DNA of 64,000 bases from Paludibacter sp. (GTDB lineage Bacteria; Bacteroidota; Bacteroidia; Bacteroidales; Paludibacteraceae): positions 62,001 through 126,000 of the forward strand of contig JARLGX010000005.1 in NCBI GenBank assembly GCA_031292575.1. Reading direction: 5' to 3'. The position numbers and the translations under genes were made by a program. The notes beneath the pieces are model-generated. The model was not told the origin of the DNA and searched no databases. It saw only the letters and a program-made list of their open reading frames with translations. Below are positions 7,195 through 15,532 of this stretch, piece by piece (position 1 is the first letter of the stretch; each line of letters begins with the position of its first letter).

Positions 7195-7917
7195 ATGCAG
7201 ACAAAAACATCTGGAATCATCTTGCATTCCATAAAATATACCGATACATCAACAATTATTACCGTTTATACCCGGCAATTTGGGCGAGTGTCGTATATGG
7301 TTCATGGAGTTAATAAAAAGAAATCAGTTTGTCCTATCGCATTTCTTCAGCCACTTACACTTGTTGAGATGGATGTGTATCATGCTCCGGGAAAGAGCAT
7401 TCAACGAATAAAGGAAATTAGTATAGAACATCCTTATAGTGGAATTCCTTTTAATCCAGTTAAAAACTCTTTAGCTTTGTTTCTTTCGGAAGTTCTTTTT
7501 AGAACATTGCATCAAACAGAGCCGGACGATAATTTGTATCTTTTTCTCGAAAATTCTTTTCTACAATTAGATTGCAGTGAGGCAGGCATCTCAAATTTTC
7601 ATTTGGTTTTTCTGCTTAAACTAACCCGTTATTTAGGCTTCGAGCCAAATATGGATGAGAAGCAGAAAAGTTATTTTGACTTAATGAATGGAGTATTTTT
7701 GAAAGAAAAACCGTTTCACCCACATTTCCTCCTTCCTGAAATTTCAAATGACTTTAAAATGGTATTGATGTCCGATTATTCCAGTATGCATGATTTGGTA
7801 TTTTCAAGGTCAAACCGCACCAATTTACTTCAAAGCTTAGTGGAATTCTACCGGCTACATATTCCTGATTTTCATGGGTTACAATCGCTGCAAGTTCTTC
7901 AAAGTTTATTTGATTAA
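7195..7917 (+). CDS. recO: DNA repair protein RecO
   Basis: RecO loads RecA onto SSB-coated single-stranded DNA with RecR in the RecFOR pathway. The product begins MQTKTSGIILHSIKYTDTST and continues with TVYTRQFGRVSYMVHGVNKKKS, the N-terminal OB-fold of the family. An alpha-helical C-terminal domain follows. I choose ATG 7195 over the track's 7087. The first 36 codons of the longer version contain a -7 promoter box, and the family always starts just before the RxIVL/TxGIILHS segment. The resulting 240 residues match the usual size. The zinc-finger cysteines of some RecO proteins are not evident. The gene is convergent with the LysM peptidase, with only 15 bp between the stops. Confidence 0.9.
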   Translation: MQTKTSGIILHSIKYTDTSTIITVYTRQFGRVSYMVHGVNKKKSVCPIAFLQPLTLVEMDVYHAPGKSIQRIKEISIEHPYSGIPFNPVKNSLALFLSEVLFRTLHQTEPDDNLYLFLENSFLQLDCSEAGISNFHLVFLLKLTRYLGFEPNMDEKQKSYFDLMNGVFLKEKPFHPHFLLPEISNDFKMVLMSDYSSMHDLVFSRSNRTNLLQSLVEFYRLHIPDFHGLQSLQVLQSLFD

Positions 7918-7932
7918 ATGCGGGGTTATTTA

Positions 7933-9609
7933 TCAGTTTTTTGCAAAAACTATTACTTTTTCTCCAATTTTGACTTTGTTGCCTGTTTTATTGTTCCATT
8001 TTTTCAAATCGTCAACTGTACACCCATACTTTTTAGCAATTGTGTAATAGGATTCGCCTGACCTTACTTTGTGCTGAATAGTTACTGGTTTACTATCAGG
8101 TTTAGTACTTGTACTTTTAGGTTCATCAGATTGAGTCAGTTTTAATTTTTGACCGAGTTGAATCTTAGAATCGGTCAGATTATTGATTTTCATCAGTTCA
8201 TCAACTGAAATATTGTTATTTTTGGCAATAGTAATTAGAGTTTCTCCTTTTTTTACTTTGTGTTTTATCCCTTTTTCAGAAATTTCAGACTTATTATTTT
8301 GCTGTTTATCGGATTTGTCGGCAATGATATCTTTTGTTTTTGGCTCAACGTCCTGAGTTAATTTTAGTTCTTGTCCGGGTTTTATCTTTGCATTTGGAAT
8401 GTTATTAATCTTCTCCAATTCGGCAACAGGAATATTATATAATTTTGAAATACTATATAATGATTCCCCTGAAATTACTTTATGTTTTGTAGTTTTTTGG
8501 GGCTTTTCTACTTTAGCCATTTCAGTTGTTTTGGCTGGTTCAGCTTCTTGATTTATTTTTAGCTCTTGACCCGGATGAATTTTTCCTTTTGGGATGTTAT
8601 TTATCTTTTTCAATTCATCTACCGATGTATTGTATAATTTTGAGATACTAAAAAGTGTTTCTCCTTTTTTTACAACGTGAGAAGTATTTTGCTGTTTGTT
8701 AGATGTTTCAGTTTTGTTTAAAGTGGTTTTATTGTCCGCCAGATTCGAAGAATTATTGATGGTGGTTTTTGCATCTTCAACTATTGTTTCTTCATCTTTT
8801 ACTTTTAATCGTTGTTTGAGTCGTAATTTGTTACTGGTTATGTTGTTTTTTCTCTTTAGTTCAGTTATGGTCATTCCGTATTTTTGAGCTATTGACGAAA
8901 GTGTTTCACCTGATTTTACGCGATGATATTCTGCTGGTATTACTTTCTTTGTTTGTTGTGCCGGTTCAGAAGGCTGTATTTTTGCATAATTAGCCACAAA
9001 AGTTTGTTTTGGTTTAGGGGTTTCGGATTCGCTCTTGAAGCTTTTAGACAAATTATGAAAAATTGTCAAAATTGGATTGGCCACAATTACCCTACTCGCT
9101 TTTAGAAATCGTTTGGTATAATACGCTTCTGTTGAGCTTGAAATTGTTACCCCACTATGAACCGCAGCGTGAATAAAATTAAATTCTCCATTTCCCTTTG
9201 CTGCAACAACAATTCCCACGTGTCCCACTTGTTTACTTCGATGCCGGCCGGAGAAGAAAACCAAATCACCAACTTTTAAATTACTGCGGTCCACCGGTTC
9301 GAATTGATTTGCTTGTTCTCTGGAAGAGCGATCTAAATTATATCCAAAATTTCTATAAACATAAGAAGTAAATCCGGAGCAATCAAAAGAAGACGTCCCC
9401 GGAGAGCCATAATGGTATGGAGTGCGCAAAAATAACTTGCCGTAATTTACAAGAGAATCACTTAATGAAATCTGATTTGAAGCTCTATAATTATTTATTG
9501 TAGAATCGGGTAAAGATGCAAAAACAGGTTCCGAGTACATTTCTGCAATCGAAAAAAATGTAAAAAAGGAAAAGACAAAAAGTATTTGAAAATGTTTTTG
9601 CAAAGACAT
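7933..9609 (-). CDS. Exported NlpC/P60 peptidase with five LysM domains
   Basis: A cell-wall hydrolase predicted to cut peptide bonds of peptidoglycan stems. The first 31 residues form a signal sequence. The NlpC/P60 domain spans about residues 50-170, with the catalytic Cys77 in DCSGF, His130 in GHVGIV and the third residue His147. Five LysM repeats follow at about 228-272, 311-355, 375-419, 448-492 and 511-555. They are separated by linkers rich in Lys, Thr, Ser, Pro and Glu, and each ends in a KxGQxLK-like segment. LysM binds N-acetylglucosamine-containing glycans, so the repeats should anchor the enzyme on peptidoglycan. The order, catalytic domain first and LysM array last, is less usual than LysM first. 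A TATCTTTG box lies upstream at 9648-9641. It appears monocistronic. Confidence 0.92.
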   Translation of the reverse strand: MSLQKHFQILFVFSFFTFFSIAEMYSEPVFASLPDSTINNYRASNQISLSDSLVNYGKLFLRTPYHYGSPGTSSFDCSGFTSYVYRNFGYNLDRSSREQANQFEPVDRSNLKVGDLVFFSGRHRSKQVGHVGIVVAAKGNGEFNFIHAAVHSGVTISSSTEAYYTKRFLKASRVIVANPILTIFHNLSKSFKSESETPKPKQTFVANYAKIQPSEPAQQTKKVIPAEYHRVKSGETLSSIAQKYGMTITELKRKNNITSNKLRLKQRLKVKDEETIVEDAKTTINNSSNLADNKTTLNKTETSNKQQNTSHVVKKGETLFSISKLYNTSVDELKKINNIPKGKIHPGQELKINQEAEPAKTTEMAKVEKPQKTTKHKVISGESLYSISKLYNIPVAELEKINNIPNAKIKPGQELKLTQDVEPKTKDIIADKSDKQQNNKSEISEKGIKHKVKKGETLITIAKNNNISVDELMKINNLTDSKIQLGQKLKLTQSDEPKSTSTKPDSKPVTIQHKVRSGESYYTIAKKYGCTVDDLKKWNNKTGNKVKIGEKVIVFAKN

Positions 9610-9640
9610 AGCTTGAATAAGTCTGATAATTAATGTATTG

Positions 9641-9648
9641 CAAAGATA
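9641..9648 (-). promoter_or_regulatory. -7 box of the LysM-NlpC/P60 gene
   Basis: The minus strand reads TATCTTTG, an exact TAnnTTTG match, 32 bp upstream of the ATG. No clear -33 TTTG is seen. Confidence 0.5.
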
Positions 9649-9696
9649 CCTTTTTTAGGTTATAAAGCAGGATCATTTTTCTCTTTTTAAGAAAAA

Positions 9697-9722
9697 AGGA
9701 GATTCTTTATAAACACTCTCCT
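9697..9722 (-). terminator. Intrinsic terminator of the radC-ABC-LD-carboxypeptidase operon
   Basis: On the minus strand AGGAGA pairs with TCTCCT across a 14-nt loop, followed directly by a T-run. It lies about 20 bp after the carboxypeptidase stop codon. The stem is short, so confidence is moderate. Confidence 0.5.
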
Positions 9723-9740
9723 AAATTATAAAAAATGAGT

Positions 9741-10634
9741 TTAATAATATAAAGATGTACCTTCATTTGTTATCTGAAGATTCACATTTGCTCCCAAAAC
9801 TAAAGGCAAATTAAAATTGACATGCCCGGCTGGGAAATTGAAGCAAAGCGGATAATTGTAATCCTTTACAGCATCATAAATGATTTCGGCTATAGTTTGC
9901 ATCATGAGCGAATCTTCTTCACAATCAGCAAATTGACCGACAACAAGTCCAGAAAGTTCTGACAGAACACCACTAAAACGCAAGTTTTGTATCATTCGGT
10001 CGATGTGATAAGGCTTTTCAGCTATATCTTCGATAAAAAGAATAGAATTTTTGTAATCCAAATCGAATTGACTGCCTCGCAATCCCATCAAAACGGATAA
10101 ATTTCCTCCAATTAAATTTCCTTCAGCTTTTCCATGTCGATTCATAAGATGTGGCTGAATTTTGTAAGTTGGCAATTGTCCGAACAAAATGTCTTTTAAT
10201 CGCAAAACTTGTTCCGATACAGCGGGTGATTCTGCCAAATGTTTTGCCATAATTCCATGAATAGAGGCTACTCCGAGCTTAGTAATAGCATTGTGTAAAA
10301 TAGTAATATCACTAAATCCAATCAGCCATTTAGGTGATTTTAGAAATTCAGTGAAGTCTATTTTGTCAATAATTTGCGCGATACCATAACCGCCACGACT
10401 GCATAGAATAGCTTTTACATTTGGGTCATTCAACGCATTTTGAAAATCTGAAATACGTTGTTCCTTTGTTCCCGCAAAGCGTCCATATGCCAACCGTGCG
10501 AATTCGCCTTCAGTTACATGTAATCCCCAACTGACAAGTGTTTTATTTGCGCCATCAATAAATTCAGGATTTATTGAACCCGAAGGAGAAACTATGCGAA
10601 TTTGGTCAGATGACTGTAAATATGGAGGAATCAT
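9741..10634 (-). CDS. LD-carboxypeptidase (S66 family, LdcA/MccF-like)
   Basis: S66 serine peptidases release the terminal D-Ala from murein tetrapeptides during peptidoglycan recycling; some members cleave microcin C instead. The 297-residue product carries the nucleophile Ser108 in IGFSDIT. The triad Glu lies in LFIEDIAEKPYHIDR and the His in FPAGHVNFNLPL. The oxyanion region CSRGGYG is at residues 78-84. There is no signal peptide, consistent with a cytoplasmic enzyme. The gene follows the ABC permease after 15 bp and is the last of a four-gene operon. The recycling role is the default inference. Confidence 0.88.
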   Translation of the reverse strand: MIPPYLQSSDQIRIVSPSGSINPEFIDGANKTLVSWGLHVTEGEFARLAYGRFAGTKEQRISDFQNALNDPNVKAILCSRGGYGIAQIIDKIDFTEFLKSPKWLIGFSDITILHNAITKLGVASIHGIMAKHLAESPAVSEQVLRLKDILFGQLPTYKIQPHLMNRHGKAEGNLIGGNLSVLMGLRGSQFDLDYKNSILFIEDIAEKPYHIDRMIQNLRFSGVLSELSGLVVGQFADCEEDSLMMQTIAEIIYDAVKDYNYPLCFNFPAGHVNFNLPLVLGANVNLQITNEGTSLYY

Positions 10635-10649
10635 GTTTATATTTTTGAG

Positions 10650-11966
10650 TTAGTATTTCAGCCACTTCCAAAGTTCTTTCCAGGATACTTTCTTGCCGTA
10701 CATCAAAATACCTGTACGGTATATTTTGCCGGCCATCCAAGTCGTACCAATAAACGAAAGTATTAGAATTGACAACGAAAGAATGATTTGCCATGCAGGG
10801 ACATCAAAAGGAAGCCGCACCATCATCACAATGGGTGAAGTAAAAGGAATCATCGAACACCAGAATGCCAATGGACCATCGGGATTTTGAGCAGCAAAAA
10901 TGCCGGCATAAATACCAAATATGATTGGAAGCATGATGGGCATGGAGAATTGTTGTGTGTCGGTTTCGTTATCAACCGCCGAACCAATGGCCGCAAAAAG
11001 CGAAGCATACAATAAATACCCGCCTAAGAAATAAACAATAAACAACCCGATAATTTCTATGTAATTTAACCCATTCAAGGCGGCAAATAATGTTTGGACT
11101 CCCGAAGGAGTGGCATTCGCCGGAACTGTCTGCATACCCATTTGGCCCATTTGATGCAAGGTGTTTGAATCTACGTTTCCGCTAAATATAGTACTTGCTC
11201 CAACCGCAATAATGCCGGTCAGAATTACCCACATAAGAAATTGTGTTAACCCTACCATCGCAATTCCGATGATTTTTCCCATCATTAACTCAAATGGTTT
11301 TACCGACGAAATCATCACTTCCACAATTCGGTTGGTTTTTTCCTGCACCACACCGTTCATTACCTGTGCGCCATAAATAACGATAAACATATAAATGATA
11401 AATGCCGTAATCATTCCTATTGTCAAAGCTAATTCGGCCGAGCCAACTTTATCTTTTCCGTTTTCGCCCCATTTAATTGTTTCCAAATCAATCTCTGTGC
11501 GCGATTTATCTACCATTTCTTTTAGATTTGGGATGTTATATGCCGCCAGTTTTTGTTCTTCCACATATTTATTTAGCATTCCGGCAATATAACTTTTCAG
11601 CTCCATATTCACTTGCTTTTCGGAATATAAAGTAGCAGCTTTTGGATTATTTTTCAAATCATCGGTTATATAAAGCAAAGCTGTGAACTGATTGTTGTCT
11701 GAATTTTTCTTTTTAACTTCTTCAACAGGCTCATCAATAAACCGAAATGTGTAGACATCATTGCTTTTCAATACGTTGGTATAGAGATGAGTTTTGTCAA
11801 TTACAACAATATTCTTAACTTTATCATCTTTGATGCCACCTAACCAAACTACAAGTGCAATCATTCCGGCAAAAAGAACAGGAGTTAAAAAAGTTAGCAG
11901 AATAAATGATTTTTTCATTACCCGCGTAGTATATTCACGTTTTATTATCAGACTAATCTTACTCAT
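10650..11966 (-). CDS. ABC-2 type transporter permease (NatB/YhaP-like)
   Basis: The 438-residue product has one N-terminal membrane span (about residues 20-42), a long extracytoplasmic domain (about 45-170) and then a cluster of five or more spans. This is the architecture of ABC-2 permeases of the NatB type. The conserved segment EKTNRIVEVMISSVKP is seen just after the second span. Such permeases export sodium, drugs or peptides, and the substrate here is unknown. Its start overlaps the stop codon of the ATPase gene by 4 bp, so translation is coupled and the two form one exporter. Confidence 0.88.
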   Translation of the reverse strand: MSKISLIIKREYTTRVMKKSFILLTFLTPVLFAGMIALVVWLGGIKDDKVKNIVVIDKTHLYTNVLKSNDVYTFRFIDEPVEEVKKKNSDNNQFTALLYITDDLKNNPKAATLYSEKQVNMELKSYIAGMLNKYVEEQKLAAYNIPNLKEMVDKSRTEIDLETIKWGENGKDKVGSAELALTIGMITAFIIYMFIVIYGAQVMNGVVQEKTNRIVEVMISSVKPFELMMGKIIGIAMVGLTQFLMWVILTGIIAVGASTIFSGNVDSNTLHQMGQMGMQTVPANATPSGVQTLFAALNGLNYIEIIGLFIVYFLGGYLLYASLFAAIGSAVDNETDTQQFSMPIMLPIIFGIYAGIFAAQNPDGPLAFWCSMIPFTSPIVMMVRLPFDVPAWQIILSLSILILSFIGTTWMAGKIYRTGILMYGKKVSWKELWKWLKY

Positions 11967-12865
11967 GCTTTCACGGTTTTAATAAAAATATCATTCATAC
12001 TTGGTAATAACTCTTCGAAAGAAAGAATTTCGGTTTGTTTAATTATTTCATTCAACAACAAATTATTTCCGCCGGATATTTGTTTCCTGATTGTGCTTTC
12101 CATCATGCCATTTTTGGTTGATTGCGAAAGCAATTCGATTTTTTCATTCCCTAAAATCGGACTTTGGGAACGAACAACATAGGTGTTGGTAGCGTGTGAA
12201 GCTCTGATTTCAGCTACATTTCCCTGCAATACAATTTTTGCTTTATCCACTAATGAAATATTCTCACACAAGTCTTCAACTGTTTCCATATTGTGCGTGG
12301 AAAAAATAATGGTAGCCCCTTTATCGCGTAATGCCAGAATTTCACGTTTAATAAGATCAGTGTTAACCGGATCGAAACCGCTGAATGGTTCATCAAAAAT
12401 CAGGAGTTTCGGTTCGTGCAAAACGGTGATGATAAATTGTACTTTTTGAGCCATACCTTTCGACAGTTCTTCCACTTTTTTACTCCACCAAGCCTCAATT
12501 TCAAATTTCTCGAACCAATATTTCAATGCTTTGAGCGCATCACTTTTGGTCATACCTTTAAGTTGAGCCAGGTACAAAGCCTGATCGCCCACTTTCATTT
12601 TTTTGTACAGTCCACGCTCTTCGGGCAAATATCCAATATGTTGCACATCGGCGGGAGTCATCCGTTTACCGTTCAATCGCACTTCGCCACTATCGGGGGC
12701 GGTTATACAATTGATAATACGAATCAACGTAGTTTTGCCGGCACCATTCGGACCCAGCAAACCGTAAATTGAATTTTCGGGAACAGTAAGACTCACACCA
12801 TCCAACGCTAAATGTCCGGCATATTGTTTTACTACGTTTTCTACTTCCAGGAATTTGATGTTCAT
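11963..12865 (-). CDS. ABC transporter ATP-binding protein
   Basis: The nucleotide-binding subunit for the downstream permease. I start at ATG 12865 (MNIKFLEVENVVKQY) rather than the track's 12952, because the upstream 29 codons overlap radC and do not match the family. The Walker A motif GLLGPNGAGKTTLI, the signature LSKGMAQKVQF, and Walker B LLIFDEPFSGFD are all present, followed by the switch His in FSTHNMETVE. The 300-residue length includes the usual C-terminal extension of NatA-like subunits. It starts 40 bp after the radC stop codon and overlaps the permease by 4 bp. Confidence 0.94.
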   Translation of the reverse strand: MNIKFLEVENVVKQYAGHLALDGVSLTVPENSIYGLLGPNGAGKTTLIRIINCITAPDSGEVRLNGKRMTPADVQHIGYLPEERGLYKKMKVGDQALYLAQLKGMTKSDALKALKYWFEKFEIEAWWSKKVEELSKGMAQKVQFIITVLHEPKLLIFDEPFSGFDPVNTDLIKREILALRDKGATIIFSTHNMETVEDLCENISLVDKAKIVLQGNVAEIRASHATNTYVVRSQSPILGNEKIELLSQSTKNGMMESTIRKQISGGNNLLLNEIIKQTEILSFEELLPSMNDIFIKTVKA

Positions 12866-12905
12866 CGGTTTATTGGTTAATTTGTGTTCAGGGATTGGAA
12901 AATCA

Positions 12906-13607
12906 TCACATTTTCCCTTCATCAGCAAAACTATAATATTGGCCTTTTGCAATAATGATATGATCGAGTAAAGTTATGCCAATGGCTTCGCAACCGCCTT
13001 TGATTCGGCGTGTGATTACATCGTCTTCGTGGCTCGGACGATTTTGCCCCGAAGGATGATTGTGTGCAACTACAACGGCTTGTGCCGATTTTTCCAACGC
13101 CAATTTCAGTAACATGGGTACATCCACTACAGTTTGTCGGCTACCTCCCTGTGTCAATCGTTTTATCTCAATTACTTTGTTGGCTCCGTTAAGCAACCCG
13201 ATCCAAAACTCTTCGTGCGGTAAATCCACCAACTGTGGTTCGAAAAGGTCGAAAAGATCGAGGCTGGAAGTAACTTTTTTCCGTTCCAGTATTTCACTGG
13301 TTTTACGACGCTTACCAATTTCGAGTGCAGCCATAATGGTTACAGCTTTTGCTTCGCCTATGCCCTTGAACCGTTTGCACAAATCATTTATAGTAAGTTG
13401 AGCCAGTTCGTTCAGGTTGTCCTTGCACTCACGCATAATCCGACGCGACAGTTCCACGGCCGATTCGTCCCTGTTTCCGGAACCAATCATGATAGCCAAT
13501 AACTCCGCATCTGAAAGACTTTGCGAGCCTTTCCGAAGCATTTTTTCGCGCGGGCGGTCATCTTCTGCCCAATCGCGGATTGTCAAATGTTTATCGTCGG
13601 TTACCAT
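12906..13607 (-). CDS. radC: RadC family JAB-domain protein
   Basis: The 233-residue product has an N-terminal helix-hairpin-helix part (LAQLTINDLCKRFKGIGEAKA) and a C-terminal JAB/MPN metalloprotease-like domain. The zinc motif there is HNHPSG followed by Asp in SHED. RadC proteins were once tied to DNA repair, but their biochemical role is unsettled. The ATG at 13607 is supported by the conserved TIRDWAEDDRPREKML beginning. A complete promoter lies only 5 bp upstream of this ATG, so the transcript may be nearly leaderless. It is the first gene of the operon with the ABC exporter and carboxypeptidase. Confidence 0.93.
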   Translation of the reverse strand: MVTDDKHLTIRDWAEDDRPREKMLRKGSQSLSDAELLAIMIGSGNRDESAVELSRRIMRECKDNLNELAQLTINDLCKRFKGIGEAKAVTIMAALEIGKRRKTSEILERKKVTSSLDLFDLFEPQLVDLPHEEFWIGLLNGANKVIEIKRLTQGGSRQTVVDVPMLLKLALEKSAQAVVVAHNHPSGQNRPSHEDDVITRRIKGGCEAIGITLLDHIIIAKGQYYSFADEGKM

Positions 13608-13611
13608 GTGT

Positions 13612-13642
13612 CAAAAATACGAATAATTTTCTTTTTTACAAA
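13612..13642 (-). promoter_or_regulatory. Promoter of the radC operon, abutting the start codon
   Basis: On the minus strand TTTG (13642-13639), 19 nt, then TATTTTTG (13619-13612) match both consensus elements. The predicted transcription start falls on or within a few bases of the radC ATG. Confidence 0.65.
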
Positions 13643-13660
13643 TTGATAGGAATGGAAATA

Positions 13661-13695
13661 AAAAAGCTGCTTAAAAGTGGGAGTTTGAAGCAGCT
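13661..13695 (-). terminator. Terminator of the three-lipoprotein cluster
   Basis: AGCTGCTT and AAGCAGCT form an 8-bp stem. On the minus strand it is followed by a T-run. It lies 39 bp after the stop of the last lipoprotein gene. The stem is nearly the same as that of the priA terminator at 15462-15495. Confidence 0.75.
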
Positions 13696-13733
13696 AAATT
13701 GTAATTTAAAAAACAATGTGTTCATTTGTCACA

Positions 13734-14333
13734 CTATAGTGGTGTGGGGTTACTGTAATCAAAGCTTTTTAATTCCCAGGTTTTTATTTGGACAGGCCCT
13801 AAATTATATTCTTTGGTATATAACTTAACGATTCCTATTTGGGGCTTAAAATATATTTTCTCATACAGAGAATAATTAAAACTTCTGATGTTCCTTTCAA
13901 TTACATATGTATCATTAAAACTACCGGCCGGAACAGTAACATCTTCGATACTGATTACTTTTGAATTATTGGTTGAGAAATAGGATTCATTCCATATCTG
14001 GTTCAATGAGAATGGAACGACATAAATCCTCTTAATGAAACTATTGGAGTTAAAAATTATGGTGTCCTTACTTTGACTCACAAAAAACGTGTCGGTGCGA
14101 TTTGTATAACTTAAGAGCCAAACTGCAGAATTTGCCCCGTTAATTGTTCTGTTATCAACAATTGAAACTCTGAGTGGTTCTGATTTATTCAATACACTAT
14201 CAAAAACATTGTAAAACCAGTAATAACCAACTGAATTAGGGAAATAATCAACCTGCTTAAATTCATGCTTACAGCCAAATGCAGTAACAAGAACAATCAC
14301 ACTTAGAAATAAACCACTTTTATTACTTTTCAT
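13734..14333 (-). CDS. Small lipoprotein of unknown function
   Basis: The 199-residue product starts with a lipoprotein signal ending VTAFGC, with Cys21 as the lipidation site. The following KHEFKQ has no Asp at +2. The mature part (YFPNSVGYYWFYNVFDS and later repeated Tyr/Phe-rich beta-strand-like segments) resembles the all-beta outer-membrane-associated lipoproteins common in Bacteroidota, but I do not recognise a family. It is the last of three tandem lipoprotein genes on the minus strand, 61 bp after the previous one, and ends at a clear terminator. It is likely cell-envelope located. No function can be assigned. Confidence 0.65.
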   Translation of the reverse strand: MKSNKSGLFLSVIVLVTAFGCKHEFKQVDYFPNSVGYYWFYNVFDSVLNKSEPLRVSIVDNRTINGANSAVWLLSYTNRTDTFFVSQSKDTIIFNSNSFIKRIYVVPFSLNQIWNESYFSTNNSKVISIEDVTVPAGSFNDTYVIERNIRSFNYSLYEKIYFKPQIGIVKLYTKEYNLGPVQIKTWELKSFDYSNPTPL

Positions 14334-14394
14334 TTTCGATAATTTTAGCTGAATGATTTGTAGAATGTAAGATACCCTCTCGAGCCAAATATGT

Positions 14395-14874
14395 TCATAA
14401 TTTCGATATATTAAGTTTGGCTGTATAATTTTGAGAATTAATTGGCTTTCCGGTAGGATATGGATCTAACCTTATAAGGCAAATTCTGTAACCCAATGTA
14501 TCCTTACGGTAGTAAAGATTATCATCACATTTATATTCGTCGTGACATCCTAGAATAATTAAATATATACTTGATTGCGTATTTTGGTGGGTCAACAATA
14601 TTTGAATTGTTGCAGTACTACCGTAACAAAGATAACATTCTGATTTAGGACACCTCGAATCATAAATAACTTTTTCAAAACTAACTGAGAGCCTACTATC
14701 GGAAGAGTTATTACTCGGATTAAAAAGTATAAGTGATTTAACTTCCTGTGTTTTTATAAAAAAAGACACACCAAGATGATTTGTGTTGGTTAATGTCGAA
14801 TCTTCTTTAGCACACCCCATTCCGCCTATAAGAAACAGTGTAATTACAATCATTAAAATAGCTTTGGTTTTCAT
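14395..14874 (-). CDS. Small lipoprotein of unknown function
   Basis: The 159-residue product has a lipobox LIGGMGCAKED, with Cys21 and an acidic stretch after it. The mature part contains four further cysteines in a CPKSECYLCYG cluster and GCHDEYKCDD, which could form disulfides in the periplasm. I do not recognise the family. The gene is 11 bp downstream of the next lipoprotein gene and is probably co-transcribed with it. The signal peptide resembles that of the 14886 product (LFGDMGC against LIGGMGC), hinting at a shared origin of the N-terminal part only. Confidence 0.6.
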   Translation of the reverse strand: MKTKAILMIVITLFLIGGMGCAKEDSTLTNTNHLGVSFFIKTQEVKSLILFNPSNNSSDSRLSVSFEKVIYDSRCPKSECYLCYGSTATIQILLTHQNTQSSIYLIILGCHDEYKCDDNLYYRKDTLGYRICLIRLDPYPTGKPINSQNYTAKLNISKL

Positions 14875-14885
14875 AGTGCTAAAAG

Positions 14886-15332
14886 TTATTTTGTGATTGA
14901 CACTGTGATTATTTCTCTATGCGGTTGGCCAGAAAGATATAATGCTAAACATGGTGAACTATATGATTCGTTTTGTTTAGGATATCGATAAGTAATATGA
15001 ACTTTAAAATCATTACGGGTAATTGTTGGAAAGTAAGTAAAACTTTCAAAATAGTTTTCGGGTATTCTGTATAAAGTGTCCCCAATTTGAGATAAAATAG
15101 AGGCTGGCATTTTATATGTTGCATCAGAGATATTGTATGTTATCACAGTGTCATTTAAGTTTACAGATACAATGATGTAACCAATTTTGGAGTGCTGCTG
15201 TCTTGTACATGGGTCATATCCTATAATATACCCATCCATACGTTGAATAGCTATTTTTTCATCTACGCATCCCATGTCTCCAAAAAGAAAGAACATGATA
15301 ACCCCAACAAATAAAGCCATTCTATTTTTCAT
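14886..15332 (-). CDS. Small lipoprotein of unknown function, first of three
   Basis: The 148-residue product has a lipobox ending FGDMGC at residue 22 followed by VDEKIA. The mature part is short and beta-rich, with the segment VSVNLNDTVITYNISDATY and two cysteines. No family is recognised. It begins the three-gene lipoprotein cluster; a TAGATTTG box is found 63 bp upstream. The cluster lies between radC and priA, and is bounded by two similar terminators. Confidence 0.6.
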   Translation of the reverse strand: MKNRMALFVGVIMFFLFGDMGCVDEKIAIQRMDGYIIGYDPCTRQQHSKIGYIIVSVNLNDTVITYNISDATYKMPASILSQIGDTLYRIPENYFESFTYFPTITRNDFKVHITYRYPKQNESYSSPCLALYLSGQPHREIITVSITK

Positions 15333-15394
15333 AATCTTATCTGTTTAGGGCGAATAATAAATCTTTTGAGTCAATGAAACTTATTATTAAGATG

Positions 15395-15402
15395 CAAATC
15401 TA
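15395..15402 (-). promoter_or_regulatory. -7 box of the lipoprotein cluster
   Basis: The minus strand reads TAGATTTG, fitting TAnnTTTG, about 63 bp upstream of the first lipoprotein ATG. No clear -33 element. Confidence 0.4.
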
Positions 15403-15461
15403 CCTTAAAACGTTGCATCTCTGCTTCAATTAATTTCATCCAATGTTATAATTCTATCAAT

Positions 15462-15495
15462 AAAAAAGCTGCTTCAAATTGAGGCTTGAAACAGC
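15462..15495 (-). terminator. Terminator of priA
   Basis: GCTGCTTCAA and TTGAAACAGC form a 10-bp stem with one wobble pair, followed on the minus strand by six T residues. It lies about 38 bp after the priA stop codon. Stem sequence closely matches the terminator at 13661-13695. Confidence 0.8.
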
Positions 15496-15532
15496 AAATC
15501 TTGTTAACAGAATCCAAGCTTTACAGATAAAA

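Noticed and set aside
8000-8950. Repeated sequence blocks that might suggest a CRISPR or tandem repeat
   Set aside because: They are the coding repeats of the five LysM domains, with diverged DNA and linkers of unequal length.
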